DNA of 64,000 nucleotides, taken from NCBI GenBank assembly GCA_965223985.1, contig OZ245030.1:930001-994000 (forward strand), written 5' to 3'. Both the position numbers and the translations under genes were made by a program. This document shows positions 29,201-36,575 of this stretch, one piece after another; the first letter of the stretch is position 1; every line of letters begins with the position of its first letter. The stretch is from JAPPKS01 sp963667895 (GTDB lineage: Bacteria > Poribacteria > WGA-4E > PCPOR2b). Under the pieces are notes generated by a model that was not told the DNA's origin, did no database searches, and was given only the letters and a program-made list of their open reading frames with translations.

Positions 29201-29638
29201 GATTTACCGCTTACAATAGAGGATATTGACACACTTGAGCCAAGATTCTTTGAGGTTTATGTTGCGGCTCTTTTCCATAAGCAGGGCCACCAAGTCGAAT
29301 TAACACCATCAACGGGTGACAAGGGTGCGGATGTCATAGCTCACAGGCGTCAAGGAGACTCCTGTGGGCTTTTGATACAGGTAAAACAATGTCGAAACGA
29401 TCGTAAGCCAGGCAGTTCTGCCGTGCGCGAGATAGTTGCGGCAAAACCGTTTTATCAAGAGCAATACGATACGAAATTTCAACCGATAGTCATTACGAAT
29501 CGTGAGTTTTCCAAACAAGCGCGTCAACTCAGTAGCCAAAATCAGGTGGAAATGTACGAACGTAAATGGTTGATGCAAAGTTTGAAGAAATATCCTGTGA
29601 CATGGCAGGATGTCAATTTATTTCAATTCCAGGCCTAG
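26246..29638 (+). CDS. zorD: Zorya type I effector ZorD: SNF2 helicase with C-terminal Mrr-type nuclease
   Basis: A 1130-residue cytoplasmic effector. The first ~430 residues are a family-specific region. The SNF2 core has Walker A DDMGLGKTLQVLCFL (from residue 484), DEAQ box VVIDEAQRIKTP (DEAQ at 620-623), LTGTPVEN, and motif VI QASDRVYRIGQERPVHIY. The C-terminal domain (about 990-1130) is a PD-(D/E)xK fold of the Mrr class with D1029 (KGADVIAH) and Q1045-x-K1047 (LIQVKQC), so DNA cleavage is likely. ATG 26246 has TAAGGTGG just upstream and is preferred over GTG 26237. As the last gene of the operon it would degrade invading DNA when ZorAB senses infection. Confidence 0.92.
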   Translation: MLSLFGKSKSEPPKFNWHGTPSGIEFTSPSNHLSLSDYAANLPTDAYHAQAQWLLLNELLDNGQAESSDTGIHIPCGEVCRLDSVDQSLLGLPEPYPFDLEIRSLGTLNQPEFRYDYQFLKPDRKPLHAERIGCVLRLTREWAYLLTEEQFALLEELDGFNRREETDKNFQSNLLEFAKIKGLANQTGAELELYLNQEEVVAPSTVRLRLRESGDTVEIIPDVAGVDSEQFEAVFDKFPNPKPIYNLPLPDGGRTRVLIQEEQLGALGDVKRNRRVSREQLADIAEHPQAYFDPEVVELDPTPDEPLSFSDRVREIGIYRPRVYPFISPYKSEWIPGILVEKADGKRAKIPVKDKQELDELKGLINRAKKTGNKTVTWKDEQVPVSKIEQYLPFIEKQLKHRQKPTGWSGEKPETPVLIIEENIEDSDYVELSPDPQVKEPFHHLLNPAPNLRQDVKLLPHQEEGLAWAQQLWEKKYPGGLLADDMGLGKTLQVLCFLEWHHAKFRLQESQRKPYLIVAPIALLENWAAEYAKFFDNGNLDFITLYGKELQKFKCDPSADIDIQIPEIQGSGRFRELRQRRGALDMDRLRAADLVLTTYETVRDFQLDLGLIPWATVVIDEAQRIKTPGTLVTNALKALKTDFRLALTGTPVENSLMDLWCITDFVAPGYLDSAKNFDRDFCRPLEDPDTDFYSLGEQIRKRIGVHFKRRLKSDILHDLPEKHIHIEDCQQEMRQRQADRYLAALKSTQEHQSTGPQSRNFILQILHQLRDISNHPLLADSQWEQLSTSILIEQSAKLIVTIKLLEKVARADEKVILFAERRKTQHLLSHVIREHFGLENVAIVNGDTPGSIQRENSMKMSRQQAVDRFQEGSGFNTIIMSPLAAGVGLNITEANHVIHYSRWWNPAKEDQASDRVYRIGQERPVHIYLPMATHPAFRTFDVILHELLERKRQLSQGALFPTERAEVTPADILSEMQTQQSTRESDLPLTIEDIDTLEPRFFEVYVAALFHKQGHQVELTPSTGDKGADVIAHRRQGDSCGLLIQVKQCRNDRKPGSSAVREIVAAKPFYQEQYDTKFQPIVITNREFSKQARQLSSQNQVEMYERKWLMQSLKKYPVTWQDVNLFQFQA

Positions 29639-29998
29639 GAGATGTGCAAGTTGCTCCGATAAACAGCATATTTCTTGAAAGCCAACGTTGAAAAATCTCA
29701 AGAATAGATCGGTAGCGCGTGTACAGTCCTAGCCATCCATTTATAAATATAGTTTCAGATTATCGCAAGCGGTGTAGGTTAGTTTTAACTGCCGTTTGGG
29801 AAGCTTATAGTCGAATCGAAACGCGAAAGTCAAGTCTAATGCTCGGCAATTTTCCATTGATTTTCGTTCATCCAACCCACCCGCCAATAAAGGTGTTTCC
29901 GCCGAGATAGAGGAGGCATTGGAGAAACTGAATAGATATTAGTGTCAGAATGGAGAGTCCCAAAATGGCTGAGGAGTGGCTGACGTTTGTTGCGAACC
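29639..29998. other. Non-coding gap after the Zorya operon
   Basis: No convincing gene, tRNA or terminator is seen in this part of the 540-bp gap between zorD and the BMP lipoprotein gene. A 63-codon ORF at 29719-29910 has no ribosome-binding site or recognisable domain. The segment TTCATCCAACCCACC near 29868 resembles the AACCCAACC motif of the repeats near 63.3 kb. No integrase, att-like repeat or transposase remnant is visible. Confidence 0.5.
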
Positions 29999-30027
29999 TT
30001 GAAATAATCTGAGACTTGTGCTAACAT
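29999..30027 (+). promoter_or_regulatory. Candidate extended -10 promoter for the BMP lipoprotein gene
   Basis: TTGAAA (29999-30004), a 17-base spacer ending TGC, then TAACAT (30022-30027). The TGn motif compensates for a -10 box matching 4 of 6 consensus bases. It lies about 150 bp upstream of the start codon at 30179. Confidence 0.45.
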
Positions 30028-30178
30028 TTCAAGTAGATGGGGAGCCACTATTCTTGTCAGGTTTCACAGCAGAGAAGTTAGATTTTATCTCGGAGGATCC
30101 GGTGTGGTGTGAGAAGTCGCGACGTACCGAACATTAACGTGTTTACACATATCAATCTGTTGTCGAAGAGGAGAACGT

Positions 30179-31228
30179 ATGAAACAATTTGGGCGTATCT
30201 TGATAAAATACCCCCTTTGGGCATTAGGACTACTTTTAATCTGTGGTTGTGACTTAGTTCAGGAAATTATCCTTTCTGAACCTTCAAGCGGAATGGATCC
30301 TGGATCGATTCACGTAACCATGGTATACCCAGGCGACTGTGTTGGAGATTCATCTTACTGTGATAGTTTCCATATTGGGGTCAGAACTGCTGAGGCGGAA
30401 CTCGGGATTAGCCTGACCGAGGTTGACGGAATGGAAAGCGATCCGGCAGCAACAGAAATGTTGTTAAGAGAAGCCGCGCAGGAGTCAGACCTCGTTTTAG
30501 CGGCGGGATACCAAATGGGAGCGCCGCTCGCTCGTGTGGCACCCGAATTTCCCGATGTCAAATTTGCAATTTTTGATGTTGTCCTTGATGTCCCGAATGT
30601 AGCCTCTATCAACTATAAGGCAAACGAAGGCTCATTTCTGGTTGGTGCGATTGCGGCTTTAAAAACGGAGAGCGGTAAAATTGGGTATATTGGCGGCGCG
30701 GATGTGCCGTTATTACACGAATTTGAAGCCGGTTACACCGCTGGGATTCGCGCTATCAATCCGGACGCAGAGGTTTACATAGAATACATCAGCGTGAATG
30801 AAGCCGGTTTCAACCAACCGGACAGAGCGAAAGAGATAGCGTTAGCGCAACATGAGAGCGGTGTTGATGTCATTTACGTCGCTGCCGGCGGATCCGGTCA
30901 GGGTGCGCTTGAAGCCGCCCAAGAGCAGGGCAAATATATCATATGGGTTGACTCCAACGGCAATCATCTCGCACCCGGAATCGTCTTGACGAGTATGGTC
31001 AAAGAGCTTTCGGCTTCTGTGGTGAAAATCATCAGTGAAACCGTTGACGGCAATTTTATGGCAGGGGTCCGATACTTCGGACTCGAAGATGGCGGGGTCA
31101 GCTATGCGGTTGATGAACACAACCAGTCGTTGCTCACGGATGAGATTTTACAAACTGTTGAATCATTGAAACTAAAAATCATCGCCGGTGAAATTGATGT
31201 TCCGAATGAAGTCTCACTCCCCCGCTAA
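30179..31228 (+). CDS. BMP family (Med/PnrA-like) substrate-binding lipoprotein
   Basis: A 349-residue predicted lipoprotein that captures nucleosides or related ligands for an ABC importer. The signal sequence ends in a lipobox-like ICGC with Cys24 as the probable lipidated residue. Mature motifs HVTMVYPGDCVGDSSYCDSF, VLAAGYQMGAPLARVAPEFP, FAIFDVVLDVPNVASINYKA and GSFLVGAIAALKTESGKIGY are characteristic of the BMP/PnrA family. AGAGGAGA precedes the ATG. No transporter genes of the usual BMP system (ATPase plus two permeases) follow, so it may be an orphan or a sensor. Codon usage looks like that of its neighbours. Confidence 0.87.
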   Translation: MKQFGRILIKYPLWALGLLLICGCDLVQEIILSEPSSGMDPGSIHVTMVYPGDCVGDSSYCDSFHIGVRTAEAELGISLTEVDGMESDPAATEMLLREAAQESDLVLAAGYQMGAPLARVAPEFPDVKFAIFDVVLDVPNVASINYKANEGSFLVGAIAALKTESGKIGYIGGADVPLLHEFEAGYTAGIRAINPDAEVYIEYISVNEAGFNQPDRAKEIALAQHESGVDVIYVAAGGSGQGALEAAQEQGKYIIWVDSNGNHLAPGIVLTSMVKELSASVVKIISETVDGNFMAGVRYFGLEDGGVSYAVDEHNQSLLTDEILQTVESLKLKIIAGEIDVPNEVSLPR

Positions 31229-31429
31229 CTTAACCGGTCATCGCATCGCTGAAGGCTGAGCCGCCACGCTTCTCCTTGCAACAGCGGAATCTGTGAGAAC
31301 CAATAACACAGTAAGTATTTCTTTTTCAGCCCGATATGAGTTTGATGAACACCTCCGACACTGAATTACAGTTTCATCGTGATTTCTCACGATTTTAGGA
31401 CATCGTTTGGTTCAACACGGGTTGGCGAA

Positions 31430-32047
31430 ATGAACTTCTTCAATCGGGAACGAAAAATCTTTGGCGATTGGCTCGGACCTGATGCCCCGAAACTCAACGC
31501 ACCGCTTGAGACAACGAAGGAGCACGCGCATCAAGAAGATGAATCTCACGATGCGGAGAATGCGAAACAGGGTACGCTCATCTTCACCAATCGAGCGTCT
31601 CTTTTTTCTCCAGAGGCGTTGAATTCCTTTTTCAACCTCATCTCAGCCATGATTCGCCGTGAGAAGAGATGCGGGCGCGTACAGACATCGGATACAATCC
31701 GCGACACTTTTGAGCAGGGGCGTTGTGTCATTGGCACCTCCGATTGTCAAGTGTGGGGACATGCGTGTATCATACCAATCACCCAAGAGATAGATGTCCT
31801 TGAAGCGACGATACGACGGGATTTCCAAAATACCCAACCCGCGAAACAGTTGGTCGAACTTCTTGCACAGGGGCTACTGCACCAAGAGAAAACCGCCTTT
31901 GCGCTTTCGTGGACATCTTATACCAAACGACTTTTCGGAAAGTTGGGATGGTTGCCTTGTAACATTAAAATTCTTGATTGCGACACGAAAGAAGCACTTA
32001 CAACGTATGATGAATTCGTCGAGCAGTACAACATTTTCATACCCTGA
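31430..32047 (+). CDS. Unrecognised protein, weakly acetyltransferase-like
   Basis: A 205-residue soluble protein (222 if the GTG at 31379 is used; neither start has a good ribosome-binding site). I do not recognise the family. The middle and C-terminal parts (CVIGTSDCQVWGHACIIPIT, AKQLVELLAQGLLHQEKTAF, TKRLFGKLGWLPCN) have the rhythm of a GNAT fold, in which KRLFGKLGW would fit the last helix and strand, but no clear acetyl-CoA loop is visible. It lies 66 bp upstream of the PhnC-like ATPase gene and on the same strand, so it may belong to that transporter operon. Confidence 0.55.
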   Translation: MNFFNRERKIFGDWLGPDAPKLNAPLETTKEHAHQEDESHDAENAKQGTLIFTNRASLFSPEALNSFFNLISAMIRREKRCGRVQTSDTIRDTFEQGRCVIGTSDCQVWGHACIIPITQEIDVLEATIRRDFQNTQPAKQLVELLAQGLLHQEKTAFALSWTSYTKRLFGKLGWLPCNIKILDCDTKEALTTYDEFVEQYNIFIP

Positions 32048-32113
32048 TGTGTGTATGTTCGAACCTTTTTGATGAGGGGCAATTCTTCAGCTTTCATTTC
32101 CAATTCCTAGCAC

Positions 32114-32800
32114 ATGAAATCATCCACCGGTATACCGCTGTTTAGTTTGGATGCAGAAAGTGTAGCCTACCAAGACACTGTTGCATTAAGAAATATTACG
32201 TTGCAAATCGACAGAGGCGAAAAGGTCGCGCTAGTTGGTCCAAGCGGCGCCGGCAAATCCACTTTGCTACGTACACTTTACGAAAGCGTTGCGGGCCAGC
32301 CTTCATTCGTACATCAGCACTATTCCCTTGTACCGCAACTCTCCGCATTCCACAACATCTATATTGGGCGGCTCGATCGATATTCCACAACCTACAACCT
32401 CCTGAACCTGATTAAACCGCAGAGGAAGGTACTGCAGGAAATTGTCCCTATCCTGCACTTATTGGGGATGGATGAGAAAACTTTTGACAAGGCTGGTGCA
32501 CTGTCTGGGGGGCAGCAGCAGCGGGTCGCCGTTGCGCGCGCTATTTACCGTGGTGAGGATGTCCTATTGGCAGATGAACCGGTATCCTCCGTAGACCCTC
32601 ATCAAGCAAGTACGGTGATGGAGCTCATTATGCAGAATGCAGAGACCGTTGTGGTATCGCTGCACGCGGTGGAATTCGCGCTAAAGTTCGCGCAGCGAAT
32701 GGTTGGACTTCGTGACGGAGAGGTTCAATTCGATCTGCCAGCCGGGGAAGTGACTCAGATGATGCTTACGGAGCTGTATCGGAATGAGAATACCCTTTGA
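32114..32800 (+). CDS. PhnC-like ABC transporter ATP-binding protein
   Basis: A 228-residue import ATPase with Walker A GPSGAGKST (42-50), Q-loop VHQHYSLVPQLSAFHNIYIG, signature LSGGQQQRVAVARAI and Walker B DVLLADEPVSSVDP. The VPQLSAFHN-type region and the SSVDP ending resemble PhnC of phosphonate importers. Its 3' end overlaps the TTG codon that could open the permease gene (32797-32800). It is likely to energise the fused permease next to it; a matching binding protein (PhnD-like) lies 11 kb upstream at 20537. The ligand could be phosphonate, phosphite or selenate. Confidence 0.87.
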   Translation: MKSSTGIPLFSLDAESVAYQDTVALRNITLQIDRGEKVALVGPSGAGKSTLLRTLYESVAGQPSFVHQHYSLVPQLSAFHNIYIGRLDRYSTTYNLLNLIKPQRKVLQEIVPILHLLGMDEKTFDKAGALSGGQQQRVAVARAIYRGEDVLLADEPVSSVDPHQASTVMELIMQNAETVVVSLHAVEFALKFAQRMVGLRDGEVQFDLPAGEVTQMMLTELYRNENTL

Positions 32801-32832
32801 ATTCGGCACATCTCAAAGGGTATACTATCTCC

Positions 32833-34323
32833 ATGTTAAGAACCAGCCTCGTTTTCGTCGCGATTGCACTGATTGCCCTGATACTGGCGGATCTCGAAAT
32901 CTCTACACTTCATCCTTGGACGGAACTGAGCCGACTGGCTTGGGGGGCAATCACCCCGGATGTTCCTGCCCTCTGGGGTTTTAAATCCGCACTGCTCAAC
33001 ACCGCGATCTTTGCCGTCTGCGGTACTTTTCTCGGTGTTATACTCGGTATCGGGCTGGCGTTCGTTTTCCGTTTCAGACTAGTGAGGTTGTTCTGCGCCT
33101 TTATCCGCGCCATTCACGAGATTTTCTGGGCTTTTATCTTCCTCCCTATCGTTGGACTCAATTCAACATGTGGTGTGCTCGCCATCGCGATTCCCTATGC
33201 AGGCATCTTTGCTAAGGTGTATGCAGAGATTATACAGGAATCGGATCGGGGGCCACTGGAAGGGGTTCCTAGAGCGTCCGACAGGTTGAGCCGCTTTGTC
33301 TACGGCGTCCTCCCGGCAATCTATGCCGACACCAAACACTACACCGGCTACCGTTTCGAGTGCGCCTTGCGCTCCAGCGCCATTCTCGGATTCATCGGAC
33401 TGCCGACGCTCGGGTTCCACCTTGAGACAGCGTTTCGCGAGGGCTTGTATTCCGAGGCTTGGGCACTGCTCTATGCCTTCTATATCTTGATTGCCTCCCT
33501 GAAATACTGGCTCAAGCCGCGCCTTGTTCTACTTTACGTTGCAGCGTCGTTCGTGTTGTTGTCAAAGACAATCACCGTGTTGTGGGAGAACATTGTTCGA
33601 TTTTTCACCTACGACATCCTCCCGTGGCCCATGCGTCGGGAAGGTGTCCACGACGGTACGAACGCGGTCTCGTACGTGTGGGAGTCAATCCCGATCTGGG
33701 CACACGAGATTTTTGTCCAAGAGGCTTGGGAAGGAATAGGAAACACCGTGGTATTAACCCAGATTGTGCTGGTAGGGACGGGCGTATTTGCACTGCTCAG
33801 TTTTCCCTTCGCGTGCCGACATTTCTCAGGGAAGATTATCAATCGAATCTCGCACTACGCACTGATTGTCATCCGCACTACACCGGAGTACATCCTAGCG
33901 TATATCCTTGTACAGCTCTGGGGACCGTCTATGCTCCCTGCTGTTTGGGCGATTCTTCTGCATAACGGAGCAATTCTTGGGTTCCTGACCAGCAACAACG
34001 CCGATCTGCTCTCGCTACGGGTAGATGCTCCTCAGAGACGGATAGACCGGTATTTGTACGAGATTCTGCCACGCGTATACGGACAGTTCCTCGCGTTCCT
34101 GTTTTACCGCTGGGAGGTGATAATGCGAGAGTCTGCCATCCTCGGCATCCTTGGCATCTACACACTGGGATTCTACATCGAGAGCGCAATTTCTGATGAT
34201 CAGATTGATAAAGTGGTACTGCTGATTCTCACCACAGCAATACTCAATATGGGTATCGATTCTGTGTCACAGTTTGTACGGCGTCGCCTCAAAATCTCAA
34301 CGAAGCTGGTGACATCTTCGTAA
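32833..34323 (+). CDS. Fused double PhnE-like ABC permease
   Basis: A 496-residue inner-membrane permease made of two tandem copies of the PhnE-type domain. The coupling motifs are SSAILGFIGLPTLGFHLETA in the first half and ESAILGILGIYTLGFYIESA in the second. About 10-12 transmembrane helices are predicted. A single chain would replace the usual homodimer. ATG 32833 has AAAGGG 12 bases upstream; a TTG at 32797 overlapping the ATPase stop is the alternative. It completes a transporter with the ATPase just upstream. The next gene is 214 bp away and unrelated. Confidence 0.85.
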   Translation: MLRTSLVFVAIALIALILADLEISTLHPWTELSRLAWGAITPDVPALWGFKSALLNTAIFAVCGTFLGVILGIGLAFVFRFRLVRLFCAFIRAIHEIFWAFIFLPIVGLNSTCGVLAIAIPYAGIFAKVYAEIIQESDRGPLEGVPRASDRLSRFVYGVLPAIYADTKHYTGYRFECALRSSAILGFIGLPTLGFHLETAFREGLYSEAWALLYAFYILIASLKYWLKPRLVLLYVAASFVLLSKTITVLWENIVRFFTYDILPWPMRREGVHDGTNAVSYVWESIPIWAHEIFVQEAWEGIGNTVVLTQIVLVGTGVFALLSFPFACRHFSGKIINRISHYALIVIRTTPEYILAYILVQLWGPSMLPAVWAILLHNGAILGFLTSNNADLLSLRVDAPQRRIDRYLYEILPRVYGQFLAFLFYRWEVIMRESAILGILGIYTLGFYIESAISDDQIDKVVLLILTTAILNMGIDSVSQFVRRRLKISTKLVTSS

Positions 34324-34537
34324 GGGTTTGGACATATATCCTCTCACGTCTGTGCGAAAGCCGATGTTCACTGACTTTCAGTGGCAATGAATCAATTCGC
34401 TTCACTTTTCATCATCTTGTGCGAAGATAAAAATTCTCCTACCACAGGATTCCAGAGATTTTTCGCAGTATTTCGGAGTAACAAAGTATAGCTCATGATA
34501 ACTTAACTGGATTACAATGAAAGGAGATTCGACTTAA

Positions 34538-35230
34538 ATGACTGAGAAGGAAATACTTGAAGAACTGGAGTCGCTCGGCACAGCGCAGAATCGAAAAATA
34601 TACAAACGCCACGGTGCCGATGAGACGGTGTACGGGGTCAGTTTTGCCAATTTGAGAAAGATGCACAAGCGGATTAAGGTTGACCATGGAGTGGCGTTAA
34701 AGCTCTGGGCAACAGGCCAGCTCGAAGCCCGGCTCCTAGCCGCCATGATCGCGGACCCAAAGTTGACGGATCAGGCGCTGCTGGATGCTTGGGCGAATGA
34801 CTTGAACAGTGGCATGGTAGCCGGTGAGTTTGTAGACCTCGTCAGCAAAACGTCCTTTGCACGCGCCAAAATGGAGCAGTGGAGCAACTCGGATGGCGAA
34901 TGGATTGGGCGTGCAGGCTGGCAACTTCTCGCTCATCTTGCTATGAAGGACGAAGGGTTGTCCGACGATAATTTTGAAAACTATCTTCAAATAATCGAGC
35001 AAGATATTCACTCGCGAAAAAACATGGTCAGGGATGCCATGAATTCAGCGCTCATCGCCATTGGAATTCGCAACAGCAATTTAGAGAAACAGGCGCTTGC
35101 CGTTGCTGCGAATATCGGGAAGGTAAATGTCGATCACGGGGAAACCAATTGCAAAACGCCCGACGCCGCGGAATATATTCGTAAAACCCTCAATCGGAGA
35201 CGGCAGAATAACAAGAAAACAGCCGCGTGA
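34538..35230 (+). CDS. AlkD-like DNA alkylation repair protein
   Basis: A 230-residue all-helical HEAT-like-repeat protein of the DNA alkylation repair family (AlkD/AlkC type, PF08713), whose members excise alkylated bases. Supporting motifs are YGVSFANLRKMHKRIKVDHG, KLWATGQLEARLLAAMIADP, SDGEWIGRAGWQLLAHLAMK and KNMVRDAMNSALIAIGIRNS, and a basic tail. AAGGAGA lies 10 bases upstream of the ATG. The catalytic Asp and Trp positions cannot be fixed without an alignment, so activity is inferred from the family. It stands alone, with no adaptive-response genes nearby. Confidence 0.83.
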   Translation: MTEKEILEELESLGTAQNRKIYKRHGADETVYGVSFANLRKMHKRIKVDHGVALKLWATGQLEARLLAAMIADPKLTDQALLDAWANDLNSGMVAGEFVDLVSKTSFARAKMEQWSNSDGEWIGRAGWQLLAHLAMKDEGLSDDNFENYLQIIEQDIHSRKNMVRDAMNSALIAIGIRNSNLEKQALAVAANIGKVNVDHGETNCKTPDAAEYIRKTLNRRRQNNKKTAA

Positions 35231-35339
35231 TATGGTGGCTATGGAGGGGTCACGATGGCAGCTAATCAATTTATACACTGTCTCGTCACCATTGGCTGAA
35301 GGGTATGCATTTTTTGGGGGCGTTCAGGTAGATTTGCCG

Positions 35340-35606
35340 CTATGATCGATGTTTTTCTAGCATCCTCCCCAGAAAGAAAATGAGGATGCCGATAGCCAAT
35401 GAACCCATCTCAGCGCCCATCGCTTTGCCTTCGCTTAGTCCATGTGGATTGATACATCCAATATACAAACCTGCGCCGAGCAATGCCATGCCGATTAGTT
35501 CCAACGTTTTGCCAATTAGAAACACGCTTCCTCCGGGGTCAAACGGAAAATCATGAACAAACCGTTTGATGCTTAGGTTCAGTACAGACTCTTGATGCTG
35601 CCCCAC
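35340..35606 (-). CDS. Small two-helix membrane protein
   Basis: An 88-residue ORF starting with GTG and overlapping the end of the upstream CBM9-like gene by 28 bp in another frame, so it would be translationally coupled. Two hydrophobic segments (about 27-50, SVFLIGKTLELIGMALLGAG; and 68-82, MGSLAIGILIFFLGRM) are separated by a short loop with CINPHGLSEG. No family is recognised and the ribosome-binding site is weak. It is kept because of its membrane character and same-strand overlap with the gene before it. Confidence 0.5.
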   Translation of the reverse strand: MGQHQESVLNLSIKRFVHDFPFDPGGSVFLIGKTLELIGMALLGAGLYIGCINPHGLSEGKAMGAEMGSLAIGILIFFLGRMLEKHRS

Positions 35607-36289
35607 TGCATAGCTTTCAGGTTGGTATTTAGCTTTAGCTTTGCGGTGAACATCAAATCTGCGAGCGTGTCTTCTTCAGTGGACGCGGTGGGAGCCCAGC
35701 CAATTTTGTGGTGCAGACGTCCACCATCCACATCGTTATAATGGATGCCAAACCCTATTGCGTCATCTTTATTGGGCGACTGCCTCAAGTTAACGCTCAG
35801 TTCGCAAGATTGCCCATCGTCACTCCAGGCTACCATTATGATTGGTGAGCTAGGGTCTGGGTTATGCTCTCCGGCACGGAGTATGTGATGATAAAAGTTG
35901 CTTTTGTACCCTGAATGATCTATATCAAGATAAATTTCTAGATGGTCTTGGCGAGAGAGTTTTTCTTCATGGATTTCAACTTGATCGTCAGTCAATTTGA
36001 TTGCGATGTAAAGGAAACTGTTACGCCACACAGCGACAAAGGTGCCCATGAAGTCATCTGAGTTCTGCGCCCAGCGTTTATTTTCTATCGTGTCCCACTC
36101 CATATTACCTAATTCTGCTGCTTCCCAAGCTGGGTCGTCGAGGAAACCATCGACTACGGGGGCGACCTCCGCTAAATTGGCTCTATATTGAAAAGGAAAT
36201 CCAGAATCTGGATCGACGATATGGGCGAAGCTACCGCTCGCCACAGTGAGCATGAGCATAACCATGATATGCTGTTTCCAAGCTCTCAT
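35579..36289 (-). CDS. Exported CBM9-like (carbohydrate-binding family 9) protein
   Basis: A 236-residue secreted protein with signal peptide (MVMLMLTVASGSFAH). The motif APVVDGFLDDPAWEAAE and the later strands FVAVWRNSFLYIAIKLTDDQ, DHLEIYLDIDHSGYKSNFYH and MVAWSDDGQSCELSVNLRQ fit the family 9 carbohydrate-binding/DOMON-like fold used for sugar or heme recognition. No catalytic domain is attached. A purine-rich ribosome-binding site (GGAAAGGGAAG) precedes the ATG and a canonical promoter lies 44-72 bp upstream at 36333-36361. It may be part of a polysaccharide-sensing function, but no polysaccharide locus is adjacent. Confidence 0.75.
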   Translation of the reverse strand: MRAWKQHIMVMLMLTVASGSFAHIVDPDSGFPFQYRANLAEVAPVVDGFLDDPAWEAAELGNMEWDTIENKRWAQNSDDFMGTFVAVWRNSFLYIAIKLTDDQVEIHEEKLSRQDHLEIYLDIDHSGYKSNFYHHILRAGEHNPDPSSPIIMVAWSDDGQSCELSVNLRQSPNKDDAIGFGIHYNDVDGGRLHHKIGWAPTASTEEDTLADLMFTAKLKLNTNLKAMQWGSIKSLY

Positions 36290-36332
36290 ACATTCTTCCC
36301 TTTCCTACAATCAAATTGGACATCTTATGTGT

Positions 36333-36361
36333 AGTATACTGTCAGGTAGGTGGACTGTCAA
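36333..36361 (-). promoter_or_regulatory. Sigma70-type promoter for the CBM9-like gene
   Basis: On the minus strand TTGACA (36361-36356) and TATACT (36338-36333) are separated by exactly 17 bases. The -10 box is 44 bp from the start codon at 36289, a normal leader length. Confidence 0.75.
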
Positions 36362-36526
36362 GGTAAAATAATTCGGTTTATTTTGGACGAGTCTCGTTTG
36401 CGCGCTATACCCCTTCACTTCATCCTTCTCCTATGTATCGCCTCAAAGGGAACCAGTCTTCTCCAAAGTATATTCTGTACATTATCAACATGTCTAGTGT
36501 ATAATCAGTATTAGGTACACTGGAAT

Positions 36527-36553
36527 CCAACAAGCTTTTTTTGAAGCTGTTGG
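36527..36553 (-). terminator. Hairpin after the acetolactate synthase gene
   Basis: CCAACAGCTT and AGCTTGTTGG (minus strand) pair around an A-rich loop, 23 bp after the stop codon. A run of T does not follow, so it may be a weak terminator or a 3' stabilising stem. Confidence 0.4.
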
Positions 36554-36575
36554 AACAGGTTAAGCATAATGCGGT

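Noticed and set aside
29719..29910. 63-codon ORF after zorD
   Set aside because: No ribosome-binding site, domain or signal peptide; composition looks non-coding.
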